Assembly: GCF_013408685.1 (NCBI RefSeq)
Contig: NZ_JACBZY010000001.1
Span: forward strand, 248,001 to 312,000
From: Schumannella luteola
GTDB taxonomy: Bacteria > Actinomycetota > Actinomycetes > Actinomycetales > Microbacteriaceae
Direction of reading: 5' to 3'
Length of the DNA stretch: 64,000 bases
The notes beneath the pieces are model-generated. The model ran no database searches. It was not told the DNA's origin and saw only the letters and a list, made by a program, of their open reading frames with translations. Below are positions 42,941-50,768 of the stretch, piece after piece (within the stretch, counting starts at the first letter, position 1; every line of letters begins with the position of its first letter). The translations under genes were made by a program, and so were the position numbers.

Positions 42941-43144
42941 CAGCGACACTGCTCGCCCGCGCTCGGCCGGCCACGCTCGATGCACAGCGTCGGGTCGAGC
43001 GGGGCACCACGACGCGCTGCGCGGCGGTGTGCGAGCTCAGCCGACGCTGTGCTCGCGGCCTCCGCGCCGGACATCCGCGAGGAGCGGCGCGTCCAGCCGC
43101 GTCTGCCGCGCACAGGGCCGCAATCAGCGACGCTGCTCGCCCGC
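42941..43144. repeat. Direct repeat pair and distant inverted repeat in an intergenic region
   Basis: A 20-base sequence beginning CAGCGAC and ending GCTCGCCCGC occurs at 42941-42960 and 43125-43144 (19 of 20 identical); the second copy is the 3' end of the small membrane protein gene. Between them GCACAGCGTCGG (42982-42993) pairs exactly with 43041-43052. No gene is visible in 42937-43123. Confidence 0.7.
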
Positions 43145-43372
43145 ATCCACCGCGCGCTTGCTCGCGCTCTCGAGTGCGAGGTTGAGCAGCACCGACAGCA
43201 CGAGAACGCCCGCGGCGACCCAGCGCACCCAGTCGTAGTCGGACATGAAGCCGTGGACGGCATCCGGCAGCCAGCCGAAGGCGCGCGGGTTGAGCGAGTT
43301 GACGGTGAACGAGACGGTCACCAGACCGCCGAGCACCGTGAGAAGAGTGAGAACGCCGCGGAGCGCCTTCAT
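43124..43372 (-). CDS. Small membrane protein with two transmembrane helices
   Basis: An 82-residue protein. ALRGVLTLLTVLGGLVTVSF (about residues 3-22) and WVRWVAAGVLVLSVLLNLAL (about 51-70) are hydrophobic helices, with an Asp/Tyr-containing loop between them. AGGACC lies just before the ATG at 43372. Function unknown. Confidence 0.7.
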   Translation of the reverse strand: MKALRGVLTLLTVLGGLVTVSFTVNSLNPRAFGWLPDAVHGFMSDYDWVRWVAAGVLVLSVLLNLALESASKRAVDAGEQRR

Positions 43373-43586
43373 GGTCCTGCCTTCCGACGTGAGGATCCGC
43401 CCCGGATGAGGCGACATCCTCATCCCAGGCCGTGCCCTCGGGGCAGGGTCAAGCGGCCGCGATCACGTCGGGACCACGGGCCCACCCCCGCGATCGACGG
43501 TGGCTCCGTGGACTGACTGGAGCCGGTCGCCCATGGTCCCCGCGGCTCAGCGGCTCAGCGGCGCTGGGACTCAGCGGCCCAGCGAC

Positions 43587-45011
43587 TCAGCCGCGGTGGG
43601 CGGCGTACTGCTCGCGGATGATCGGGGCGTGGGCGGCGTCGACCGTCGTCGTGACCTCGGGCGTCCACGTCGGGCGGGCTCCGGTGAGCGCCCACGCGGC
43701 CTGCACGGCGGCGCCCGCGGCGACGTACTCCCCCGGGGTCGGCACGACGACCGGACGGCCGAAGACCTCGGCCGCGATCTGCGCGACCGCGTCGCTCTGC
43801 GCGGCGCCGCCGATCAGCAGGATGCGGTGAGCGTCGACACCCTGCGCGAGCACGGCATCCAGCCCCTCGGCCAGTCCGCAGAGCATGCCCTCGATCGCGG
43901 CGCGGGCGAGGTTCTCGCGGGTCGTCGCGGCCAGCGTCATGCCGAACAGCGACGCCGTCGCATCCGGCAGGTTCGGGGTGCGTTCGCCCTCGAACCAGGG
44001 CTGCAGCACGAGTCCGCCCGAGCCCGGCTCGGCGGCCAGAGCGAGGCGGCCGAGCTCGGCGTGATCCACACCCAGCACCCGGGCGACCGCATCCAGTACC
44101 CGCGCCGCGTTGAGGGTCGCGACCAGCGGCAGGAAGGCGCCCGCGGCATCCGCGAAGCCCGCGACCGTGCCGCTCCGGTCGGTCACGACGGTGTCGGTGA
44201 CCGCGAAGACGGTGCCGCTCGTGCCGAGCGAGACGACCACGTCGCCGGGCCGCGCGTCGAGGCCGAGCGCGGCGCCCGCGTTGTCGCCGGCTCCCGGACC
44301 GACGAGCAGTCCGCCCGGGATGCCCGGATGCGTTCCGGTCGTGCCCGCGTGCTCGCCGGGCCCGAGCACGCGCGGCAGGACCGCATCGTGCCCGAGGGCC
44401 GCGGTCAGCAGCTCGCGGTCCCAGTCGTCGGTGACAGGAGACCAGTAGCCGGTGCCGCTCGCATCCGAGCGGTCGGTCGTGAGGTCGGCCAGGCCCGCGG
44501 GGTCGTCGCCGAGGTGGGCGGCCGTCGCCGGACCGAAGCCGCGCAGCCGCCAGCTCAGCCAGTCGTGCGGCAGGGCGACCGCGGCGACGCGGGCCGCGTT
44601 CTCGGGCTCGGCGTCGCGCAGCCAGCGCAGCTTCGTCGCCGTGAACGACGCGACGGGAACCGAGCCCGTGCGCCGCGCCAGTTCCTCGGCGCCGAACTCG
44701 GCGATCAGGTCGGAGGCCGCCTCGGCCGAACGCGTGTCGTTCCAGAGCAGCGCCGGGCGGATGACCTCGCCCGCCGCATCCAGCACCACCATGCCGTGCT
44801 GCTGCGCTCCGACCGAGATCGCCACGACGTCATCCAGACCGCCGGCATCGGCGACCGCGGCGAGCAGCGCCTGCCACCACGCATCCGGATGCACCTCGGT
44901 GCCCTCAGGATGCACGGCGCGGCCGGTGCGCACGACGGCCCCGGTCTCGGCGTCGCGCACGACGATCTTGCAGCTCTGGGTCGAGGAGTCGACTCCGGCG
45001 ACGAGGCTCAT
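43587..45011 (-). CDS. xylB: Xylulokinase (FGGY family)
   Basis: A 474-residue FGGY carbohydrate kinase that phosphorylates D-xylulose. The N-terminus [69 protein letters not shown] and the C-terminal [20 protein letters not shown] are all typical of XylB. Its ATG overlaps the stop of the upstream Cys-repeat HTH gene by four bases (ATGA), so the two are translationally coupled. No xylose isomerase gene is in the window. Confidence 0.93.
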   Translation of the reverse strand: MSLVAGVDSSTQSCKIVVRDAETGAVVRTGRAVHPEGTEVHPDAWWQALLAAVADAGGLDDVVAISVGAQQHGMVVLDAAGEVIRPALLWNDTRSAEAASDLIAEFGAEELARRTGSVPVASFTATKLRWLRDAEPENAARVAAVALPHDWLSWRLRGFGPATAAHLGDDPAGLADLTTDRSDASGTGYWSPVTDDWDRELLTAALGHDAVLPRVLGPGEHAGTTGTHPGIPGGLLVGPGAGDNAGAALGLDARPGDVVVSLGTSGTVFAVTDTVVTDRSGTVAGFADAAGAFLPLVATLNAARVLDAVARVLGVDHAELGRLALAAEPGSGGLVLQPWFEGERTPNLPDATASLFGMTLAATTRENLARAAIEGMLCGLAEGLDAVLAQGVDAHRILLIGGAAQSDAVAQIAAEVFGRPVVVPTPGEYVAAGAAVQAAWALTGARPTWTPEVTTTVDAAHAPIIREQYAAHRG

Positions 45012-45823
45012 CCGGCCAGCCTGCCGTCTGCGAGCACGGCCGCGCCAGCACCACGACGCGCGGGCGCCGATTCCGCGGGTGCCGAGTCCGCCGTCGCCTC
45101 GACGGTCAGGTCGGCGAGCGCCGCCCGCATCCGCGTCAGGGTCGGCGCCGTGGCCCGTGCCGCATCGCCCCGGTCGGCGGCGACGAGAAGACGGCTGAGC
45201 GTCGACGAGCCGACGCCGAGCCGCGGGGCGAGAGCTCGCAGCGAATGCCCTTCGCGCACGAGACGTCCGATCGCCCGCACGCAGTCGCCGGCATCGAGCA
45301 GCTGCGCTCGCTCGACGACGCCGCGCTCGCGAGCGAGACGCCGACGCCGGCGCCGGCGGTGCTCGGCGCAGCTCAGACCGCCGCCCTGGATCTCGACGCA
45401 GCGCTGCTCGTCGCGGCATCCGGCGACGTAGCCGCGCCAGCTGCCGTGCTCGATCCGCCCGTCGGCGCGACGTCGGCGGTAGCCGCTCCGGTAGGCGCGT
45501 TGCGCCTCGAGACAGGTCGGCAGCGCCGTGTCGAAGTGCGGGCAGTCGAGCGGATGCGCGCATCCGCGGCGGAAGCCGAAGGGGGTGCCGTGCACGAGCG
45601 CCGCCTCGCTGCGGACGGTCTCGGCGGGCGCGTCGCCCCGCGGCAGTCGCGTGGTGTCGGGCAGGGCGGCGAGGTCGGCGCGCCCCGCCGCGGCCGTGTA
45701 CGCCTCGGCGCAGGTGAGGTACCGCTCCGAGCCGGAGTGCGGGCAGGCGCTGCGCGAGCGGCATCCCTCGCGGAAGCGGCGGGCGCTGCCGTGGGGCGCC
45801 GTCGTCGTGTGCATCTCGGGCAC
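45008..45823 (-). CDS. Cys-rich three-repeat protein with a C-terminal helix-turn-helix
   Basis: A 271-residue protein of no family I can name. It has three modules with the pattern H-x9-C-x5-C-x9/10-C: H11/C21/C27/C38, H78/C88/C94/C104 and H126/C136/C142/C152. Each starts HG[ST] and has a GC before the first cysteine, as in [11 protein letters not shown]. Three Cys and one His per module suggest zinc or another metal. A basic stretch ([13 protein letters not shown], about 155-167) and a helix-turn-helix-like [20 protein letters not shown] (about 194-213) follow. It is coupled to xylB, so it may be a metal-stabilised DNA-binding regulator of pentose use. Similar single HGTxxGYxxGC modules occur in actinobacterial and phage proteins. 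Confidence 0.8.
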   Translation of the reverse strand: MPEMHTTTAPHGSARRFREGCRSRSACPHSGSERYLTCAEAYTAAAGRADLAALPDTTRLPRGDAPAETVRSEAALVHGTPFGFRRGCAHPLDCPHFDTALPTCLEAQRAYRSGYRRRRADGRIEHGSWRGYVAGCRDEQRCVEIQGGGLSCAEHRRRRRRRLARERGVVERAQLLDAGDCVRAIGRLVREGHSLRALAPRLGVGSSTLSRLLVAADRGDAARATAPTLTRMRAALADLTVEATADSAPAESAPARRGAGAAVLADGRLAG

Positions 45824-45895
45824 CGGATCCCTTCGTCGGCGAAGCAGCAGTCGCTGACATCGTGACCGGAGCTCCGAGCCGCCCGTGCCCCCGGT

Positions 45896-45917
45896 TTCGC
45901 TATCGCGGGAGAACGAA
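45896..45917. promoter_or_regulatory. Operator matching that of the aminotransferase/isomerase divergon
   Basis: TTCGCTAT-CGCGG-GAGAACGAA shares 18 of 22 bases with 59831-59852. Its centre lies about 55 bases before the ATG at 45962, the same distance as from the other copy to the hydroxypyruvate isomerase start. Confidence 0.55.
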
Positions 45918-45961
45918 TCCGTGTGGATGCGCGGACCGCGCCGGTGCCACGATCGGCTGAC

Positions 45962-46534
45962 ATGAGCGCCTCATCCGACCTCCTCGACGTCTTCGGCCCG
46001 ACCGTGCGCGGCGACGACGAGCTCGCGCACCAGCTCGTGCAGCTCGCCGAGCTCGACGGCCGCACGGCGCGGTTCCTGGCCCGGCACGACGGACGCGAGC
46101 CCTTCGCCTCGAGCGCCGCCCCGGGCGACCGGCGCCCGGCCGAGACCACCGCGGTCGGGCTGGCGCTGCTGGCGCAGCTCGACGACGCCGAGATCGCGGA
46201 GCGCTACGGCGACGCCGCGGCGGCGGTGCTCGCCGAGGTGCGGGCGACGCGGCAGCGCGGCTACGCGCTCGATCGCGCGGCGACGCATCCCAGCGTCTTC
46301 GGCGTCGCCGTGCCGGTGCCGGTGCCGGTGTCGGTGTCGGCCGGCTCGGGAGCGGAGGCGGCGCGCTCACCCCTGGTGCTCGGCGTCGCCCTCGTCGAGG
46401 TGCTGCCCGACCGGATGCGGGAGTCGAGCGAGCGCTACGTCACGGTCGTGGCGGCGCTGCGCCGGGTCGCCGCCGAGCTCGGCGCCGGTCACGCGGAGAC
46501 GCCCGGATCCCGGGAGCCGCTGCGCGCGCTCTGA
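45962..46534 (+). CDS. Stand-alone IclR-type effector domain protein (no winged helix)
   Basis: A 190-residue protein. From about residue 62 it resembles the ligand-binding domain of IclR regulators: TAVGLALLAQLDDAEIAERY, EVRATRQRGYALDRAATHPS, VFGVAVPV, and a final VVAALRRVAAELG helix. The N-terminal 60 residues are too short for the usual IclR winged helix and show no HTH pattern. A run of VPVPVPVSVS is coded by a GTGCCG/GTGTCG microsatellite (46310-46341). It is divergent from the Cys-repeat HTH gene. It might bind a sugar-acid ligand and act with a separate DNA-binding partner; this is inference. An operator-like site lies upstream. Confidence 0.7.
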   Translation: MSASSDLLDVFGPTVRGDDELAHQLVQLAELDGRTARFLARHDGREPFASSAAPGDRRPAETTAVGLALLAQLDDAEIAERYGDAAAAVLAEVRATRQRGYALDRAATHPSVFGVAVPVPVPVSVSAGSGAEAARSPLVLGVALVEVLPDRMRESSERYVTVVAALRRVAAELGAGHAETPGSREPLRAL

Positions 46535-46702
46535 CCGCCGCGCGCATCCGCCCCGACCCGGGCATAAGGATCCGGTATGGCATCCGAGCGATGCGGTCGT
46601 TGTCGACGGCCCGCGCGCGAACTTACGGTGCGAAGGCAGCCTGCCGACCCGACGAGCCGTCGCCGAGCACACGGTCGCGGGCTCCGTCAGGAGAGAAGGA
46701 AC

Positions 46703-47458
46703 ATGACCTACAGCGACTACTCGACCGCCCTCGTCACCGGAGCCTCGACCGGAATGGGCGCCGCCGTCGTGCGCCAGTTCACCGAGCGCGGCCTGACCGT
46801 GCACGCCGTCGCGCGCGACGCCGCCCGCCTCGCCGAGCTCGCCGCCGAGACCGGGGCGATCGTGCACGCCGTCGACCTGACCGACACCGACGCGATCGAG
46901 CGCGAGCTCGGCGACCTCGAGATCGACGTGCTCGTGAACAACGCCGGCGTGAGCGCGCCCGGCAACATCCTCGACGTCGAGCGCCACACGGTCGACGCGA
47001 TGGTGGATGTGAACCTGCGCGCCGTGCTGCACCTCAGCCGCCTGCTGGTTCCGGGCATGGTCGAGCGCGACCTGGGCCACATCGTCAACATCTCCAGCAT
47101 CGCCGGGCACTACAACTTCTTCGGCCACACCGCGTATCACGCGACCAAGGCGGCCGTGCACCAGATCTCGCGTCAGCTGCGCAACGACACCCTCGGCAAG
47201 CGCATCCGCGTCACCGAGGTCAGCCCCGGCCGCGTCGAGACCGAGATCTTCGGCCGCAACCTCGGCGGCAGCCCCGAGGCGATGAAGGAGGCGTGGGAGA
47301 CCTACTACGAGGGCTACGAGTCGCTCACCACGGCCGACATCGTCGGCGCCATCGACTACGCGATCGCCGCGCCGCGCCATGCGAACCTCGGGCTGATCGA
47401 GATCATGCCGACGTTCCAGGTTCCGGGCGGCCTCACCTTCGATCGGCGCGCCGAGTGA
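46703..47458 (+). CDS. SDR family oxidoreductase
   Basis: A 251-residue short-chain dehydrogenase: TGASTGMG (residues 12-19), NNAG (about 80), NISS and YHATK catalytic motifs, and PGRVETEIFG in the substrate loop. ARD after strand 2 suggests NADP. It resembles the YdfG group, which oxidises 3-hydroxy acids such as serine or 3-hydroxypropionate. GAGAAGGA precedes the ATG. Its stop overlaps the GTG of the next gene, so the two form an operon. Confidence 0.9.
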   Translation: MTYSDYSTALVTGASTGMGAAVVRQFTERGLTVHAVARDAARLAELAAETGAIVHAVDLTDTDAIERELGDLEIDVLVNNAGVSAPGNILDVERHTVDAMVDVNLRAVLHLSRLLVPGMVERDLGHIVNISSIAGHYNFFGHTAYHATKAAVHQISRQLRNDTLGKRIRVTEVSPGRVETEIFGRNLGGSPEAMKEAWETYYEGYESLTTADIVGAIDYAIAAPRHANLGLIEIMPTFQVPGGLTFDRRAE

Positions 47459-48537
47459 GCTCTGACCGACCGGGTTCAGCCGCACTGGGCTCCGACCGCC
47501 TCCGCGTCGTCGTCGCGGCGCCGCTCTCGGCCGACAACGCCGAGCTGCTGACCCGCCTCGAGCCGCGCATCGAGCTCGTGCACCGGCCCGAGCTGGTGCA
47601 CGAGATGCGCTGGCCGGCCGACTTCTCGCCGGCTCCCGGCTTCGCGCGCAGTCCCGAGCAGCAGGCCGAGCTCGACGCGCTGATCGACGGGGCGGATGCG
47701 CTCTACGGCATCCCCGACGTCGACCCCGCCGCGCTCGCCCGTGCGGTCGCCGCGAACCCGCGCCTGCGCTGGGTGCACACCATGGCGGCCGGCGGCGGCG
47801 GTCAGGTGAAGGCCGCGGGCCTGGATGCCGACCAGCTCGCGCGCGTCGCCTTCAGCACCTCGGCCGGCGTGCACGGCGGACCGCTCGCGGAGTTCGCCGT
47901 CTTCGGCGTGCTCGCCGGCGCGAAGTCGCTGCCCCGCCTGCTGCAGCAGCAGCGTGCCCACGACTGGAGCGGACGCTGGCTCATGGGCCAGATCAGCGCG
48001 CAGCGCGTGCTCGTGGCCGGTCTCGGCGGCATCGGCGCGGTCGTGGCGAAGAAGCTCGCCGCGCTCGACGTCGAGGTGATCGGCCTGAGCCGTCGCCCCG
48101 AGCGCCCGGAGGGCGTCGCGTCGATCGTGCACCCCGACGACCTGCTCGAGGTCATGCCCACGATCGACGCGCTCGTCACGACGCTGCCGGGCACGGCGGC
48201 GACCGAGGGGCTGCTGAACGCCGAGGTGCTCGCGGCGGCCCGCCCGGGTCTCACGCTGGTGAGCGTCGGTCGCGGCACCGTGATCGACGAGCCCGCGCTG
48301 ATCGAGGCGCTGCGCTCGGGTCAGGTCGGCTTCGCCGCGCTCGATGTGGCGGCGGTCGAGCCGCTCGCGACGGACAGCCCGCTGTGGGACCTGCCGAACG
48401 CGCTCATCAGCCCGCACACCGCCGGCCTCGACGCCGACGAGGACCGCCGCATCGCCGAGCTCTTCGCGCGCAACGCGACGCGGCTGCTCGACGGCGAGGA
48501 GCTCATCAACCGGGTCGACACGGTCGAGTTCTACTGA
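47455..48537 (+). CDS. D-isomer-specific 2-hydroxyacid dehydrogenase
   Basis: A 360-residue NAD-dependent dehydrogenase. GLGGIGAVV (about residue 185) is the cofactor motif; SVGRGTVIDE carries the catalytic arginine region and SPHTAG the catalytic histidine. Such enzymes interconvert 2-oxo and D-2-hydroxy acids, for example glyoxylate or hydroxypyruvate. The GTG start overlaps the stop of the SDR gene (GTGA). Context in a sugar-acid region fits. A terminator follows. Confidence 0.9.
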   Translation: MSSDRPGSAALGSDRLRVVVAAPLSADNAELLTRLEPRIELVHRPELVHEMRWPADFSPAPGFARSPEQQAELDALIDGADALYGIPDVDPAALARAVAANPRLRWVHTMAAGGGGQVKAAGLDADQLARVAFSTSAGVHGGPLAEFAVFGVLAGAKSLPRLLQQQRAHDWSGRWLMGQISAQRVLVAGLGGIGAVVAKKLAALDVEVIGLSRRPERPEGVASIVHPDDLLEVMPTIDALVTTLPGTAATEGLLNAEVLAAARPGLTLVSVGRGTVIDEPALIEALRSGQVGFAALDVAAVEPLATDSPLWDLPNALISPHTAGLDADEDRRIAELFARNATRLLDGEELINRVDTVEFY

Positions 48538-48561
48538 CCCGCACCGCACTCGGGTGAACGA

Positions 48562-48597
48562 GAAGGGCCGGAACCGCCGCAGCGGATCCGGCCCTTC
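48562..48597. terminator. Bidirectional terminator between convergent operons
   Basis: GAAGGGCCGGA (48562-48572) pairs exactly with 48587-48597 across a 14-base loop. It separates the 2-hydroxyacid dehydrogenase gene and the converging idnO gene. Confidence 0.8.
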
Positions 48598-48610
48598 GGC
48601 GTCATCCGGG

Positions 48611-49375
48611 TCAGACGACCGCGGTCATGCCGCCGTCGACGAACACGACCTGGCCGTTGACGAAGTCGGAGGCGCCGGAGGAGAGGAACACGAGGGTTCC
48701 GACGAGCTCCTCCGTGCGGCCCCAGCGCCCGGCGGGGGTGCGCTTGGCGACCCAGTCGCTGAAGTCGGCGTCGTCGACGAGGGCCTTCGTCAGCTCGGTC
48801 GCGAAGTAGCCGGGGGCGAGGGCGTTGACCTGGATGCCGTGCGGACCGAGGTCGGCACAGAGTCCCTTGGTCAGCATGGCGATGCCGCCCTTGGTCGCCG
48901 CGTAGGGCGCGATGTTCGCCCGGCCCAGCTGCGACTGCACCGAGCCGATGTTGACGATCTTGCCGGCGCCGCGGCCGATCATCTCCCGACTCACGCGCCG
49001 CGCGGTGAGGAACGCACTCGTCAGGTTCGTGGCGACGAGGTCGTTCCAGTCGCCGAGGTCGAACTCGGCGATCGGCGCACGCCGCTGGATGCCGGCGTTG
49101 TTGACCAGCACATCGATCGGGGCCTCGGCCTCGAGCTCGGTGATGGCCGCATCCACCTCGTCGGCGTCGGTCACGTCGAAGGCGATCGTGCGCGGGGCGC
49201 GGCCGGAGACGCGCTCGAGCGTCGCGGCGGCGTTGGCGAGGGCGGTCTGGTCACGGCCGTGCAGCACGACGTCGGCGCCGTTCTCGGCGAGGCCGGTCGC
49301 GAGGGCGAGGCCGATGCCGCGGCTCGAGCCGGTGACGAGGGCGCGGCGGCCGGTGAGGTCGAAGAGGGAGGTCAT
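48611..49375 (-). CDS. idnO: SDR, 5-keto-D-gluconate reductase (gluconate 5-dehydrogenase)
   Basis: A 254-residue SDR with strong similarity to IdnO: N-terminus LFDLTGRRALVTGSSRGIGL, NNAGIQRRAPIAEFD, NIGSVQSQLGRANIAPYAAT, APGYFATELTKALVDD and FVNGQVVFVDGGM. It reduces 5-ketogluconate to gluconate. It is the last gene of the operon with MHS permease, araB, araD and gntK, and directly follows gntK (38 bases). With IdnD from the adjacent operon and GntK it completes L-idonate to 6-phosphogluconate. Confidence 0.9.
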   Translation of the reverse strand: MTSLFDLTGRRALVTGSSRGIGLALATGLAENGADVVLHGRDQTALANAAATLERVSGRAPRTIAFDVTDADEVDAAITELEAEAPIDVLVNNAGIQRRAPIAEFDLGDWNDLVATNLTSAFLTARRVSREMIGRGAGKIVNIGSVQSQLGRANIAPYAATKGGIAMLTKGLCADLGPHGIQVNALAPGYFATELTKALVDDADFSDWVAKRTPAGRWGRTEELVGTLVFLSSGASDFVNGQVVFVDGGMTAVV

Positions 49376-49413
49376 GGGGTGCTCCGGTGGATCGTGAGGT
49401 CGGGGAGAGAAGG

Positions 49414-50016
49414 TCAGGGGCGAGTCGCGGCGGGCGTCGCAGCCGGGAGCGCCGCGGCCGCAGCCGCGGCCGACGGCGACGCCGCGCGCACTCCGCGCAG
49501 CCCGCGCGCGGCCGACGCGACCAGGTCGTCGACGCGCTCGCCGACGTCGAGCGCGATGCTCGCCTCGTCGCGCTCGAGCGGCTCGAGGGTCGCGAGCTGC
49601 GAGTCGAGCAGGGTCGAGGGCATGAACTCGTGACTGCGGCCGGCGAGGCGCGCGGCGAGCAGCTCACGCGATCCGGTGAGGTGCACGAAGACGAGGCCGG
49701 GCGCGAGGGCGCGCAGGCGATCGCGGTACGCGCGGCGCAGTGCCGAGCAGGCGATCACGATGCCGCCGTGCGCCGCGGCGCCATCGGCGAGCGCCTCGCC
49801 GACCGCGGTCAGCCAGGGCGCCCGGTCGGCGTCGTCGAGCGGGATGCCGGCGGCCATCTTGGCGATGTTCGCGGCCGGGTGCAGGGCGTCGCCGTCGACG
49901 AAGGGCACGCCGAGCGCCGTCGCCAGGTCGACCCCGACGGTCGATTTGCCGCTGCCGCTGACGCCCATCACGACGACGGGTCCGACGGGCCGCGACGCCC
50001 GGGTGTCGCCGTTCAT
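49414..50016 (-). CDS. gntK: Gluconokinase
   Basis: A 200-residue P-loop kinase: GVSGSGKST (residues 18-26), FVDGDALHPAANIAKMAAGI, PLDDADRAPWL, CSALRRAYRDRLR, VFVHLTG and RSHEFMPSTLLDSQLATLEP are the GntK hallmarks. It makes 6-phosphogluconate from gluconate. The C-terminus has an added Ala-rich tail of about 35 residues. Its ATG overlaps the araD stop by four bases. Confidence 0.95.
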   Translation of the reverse strand: MNGDTRASRPVGPVVVMGVSGSGKSTVGVDLATALGVPFVDGDALHPAANIAKMAAGIPLDDADRAPWLTAVGEALADGAAAHGGIVIACSALRRAYRDRLRALAPGLVFVHLTGSRELLAARLAGRSHEFMPSTLLDSQLATLEPLERDEASIALDVGERVDDLVASAARGLRGVRAASPSAAAAAAALPAATPAATRP

Positions 50017-50768
50017 GCGCGCTGCCCGTACACGTTCTGGTAGCGCTGGAACAGCGCGTCCACGTGCTCGTCGGGGATGACGATCGGCTCGCCGAGCTGC
50101 CGCGCGAGGTGCACGGTCTCGGCCGTGGCCTCGAGCATGACGGCCGCCTTGACCGCGTCGCGCGCATCCTTCCCGATCGTGAAGGGGCCGTGGTTCTGCA
50201 TCAGCACGGCGCGGCTGCGGTGACCCGAGAGCGTCTGCACGATGCCGCGGCCGATCGAGTCGTCGCCGATGATCGCGAAGGGGCCGACCGGGATCTCGCC
50301 GCCGAACTCGTCGGCCATGCCGGTGATGACGCACGGGATGGGCTCGGCGCGCGCCGCCCAGGCGGTCGCGTAGGCCGAGTGCGTGTGCACGACCCCGCCG
50401 ACGTCGGGCATGTTGCGGTAGACGTAGGCGTGCGCGGCGGTGTCGCTGGAGGGGCTGCGCTCGCTGCCGGGCGTGCCCGGGATGACGTGGCCGTCGAGGT
50501 CACAGAGGATCATGCTCTCCGGGCTCAGGTCGTCGTAGTCGACGCCGGACGGCTTGATCACGAACAGGTCGGCGCCGGGCACGCGGCCGGAGACGTTGCC
50601 GCCGGTCCAGACGACGAGGCGGTAGCGCACGAGCTCGTCGTGCAGTCGGGCGACATCGGCGCGCACGCGCGCGATCGCGTCGGCGAGGCCGGGCGCGTCG
50701 AGATCGAGATCGGCGGCAGGCACCGAGGCCCCCGCCGAGGCCGCCGTCGTGGATGCCGCGCCGCTCAC
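50013..50768 (-). CDS. araD: L-ribulose-5-phosphate 4-epimerase
   Basis: A 251-residue class II aldolase-fold enzyme that converts L-ribulose 5-phosphate to D-xylulose 5-phosphate. VVWTGGNVSGRV is the phosphate-binding loop, HTHSAYATAWAARAEPIPCV has two metal histidines, and QNHGPFTIG the third; EHVDALFQRYQNVYGQ is the AraD C-terminus. The GTG start at 50768 overlaps the araB stop (GTGA) and follows GGGAGG. The N-terminus has an extra Ala/Ser-rich stretch of about 18 residues. Confidence 0.94.
   Translation of the reverse strand: MSGAASTTAASAGASVPAADLDLDAPGLADAIARVRADVARLHDELVRYRLVVWTGGNVSGRVPGADLFVIKPSGVDYDDLSPESMILCDLDGHVIPGTPGSERSPSSDTAAHAYVYRNMPDVGGVVHTHSAYATAWAARAEPIPCVITGMADEFGGEIPVGPFAIIGDDSIGRGIVQTLSGHRSRAVLMQNHGPFTIGKDARDAVKAAVMLEATAETVHLARQLGEPIVIPDEHVDALFQRYQNVYGQRA

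Noticed and set aside
48321-48521. Small minus-strand frame inside the 2-hydroxyacid dehydrogenase gene
   Set aside because: Ser/Arg-rich shadow without a ribosome site.
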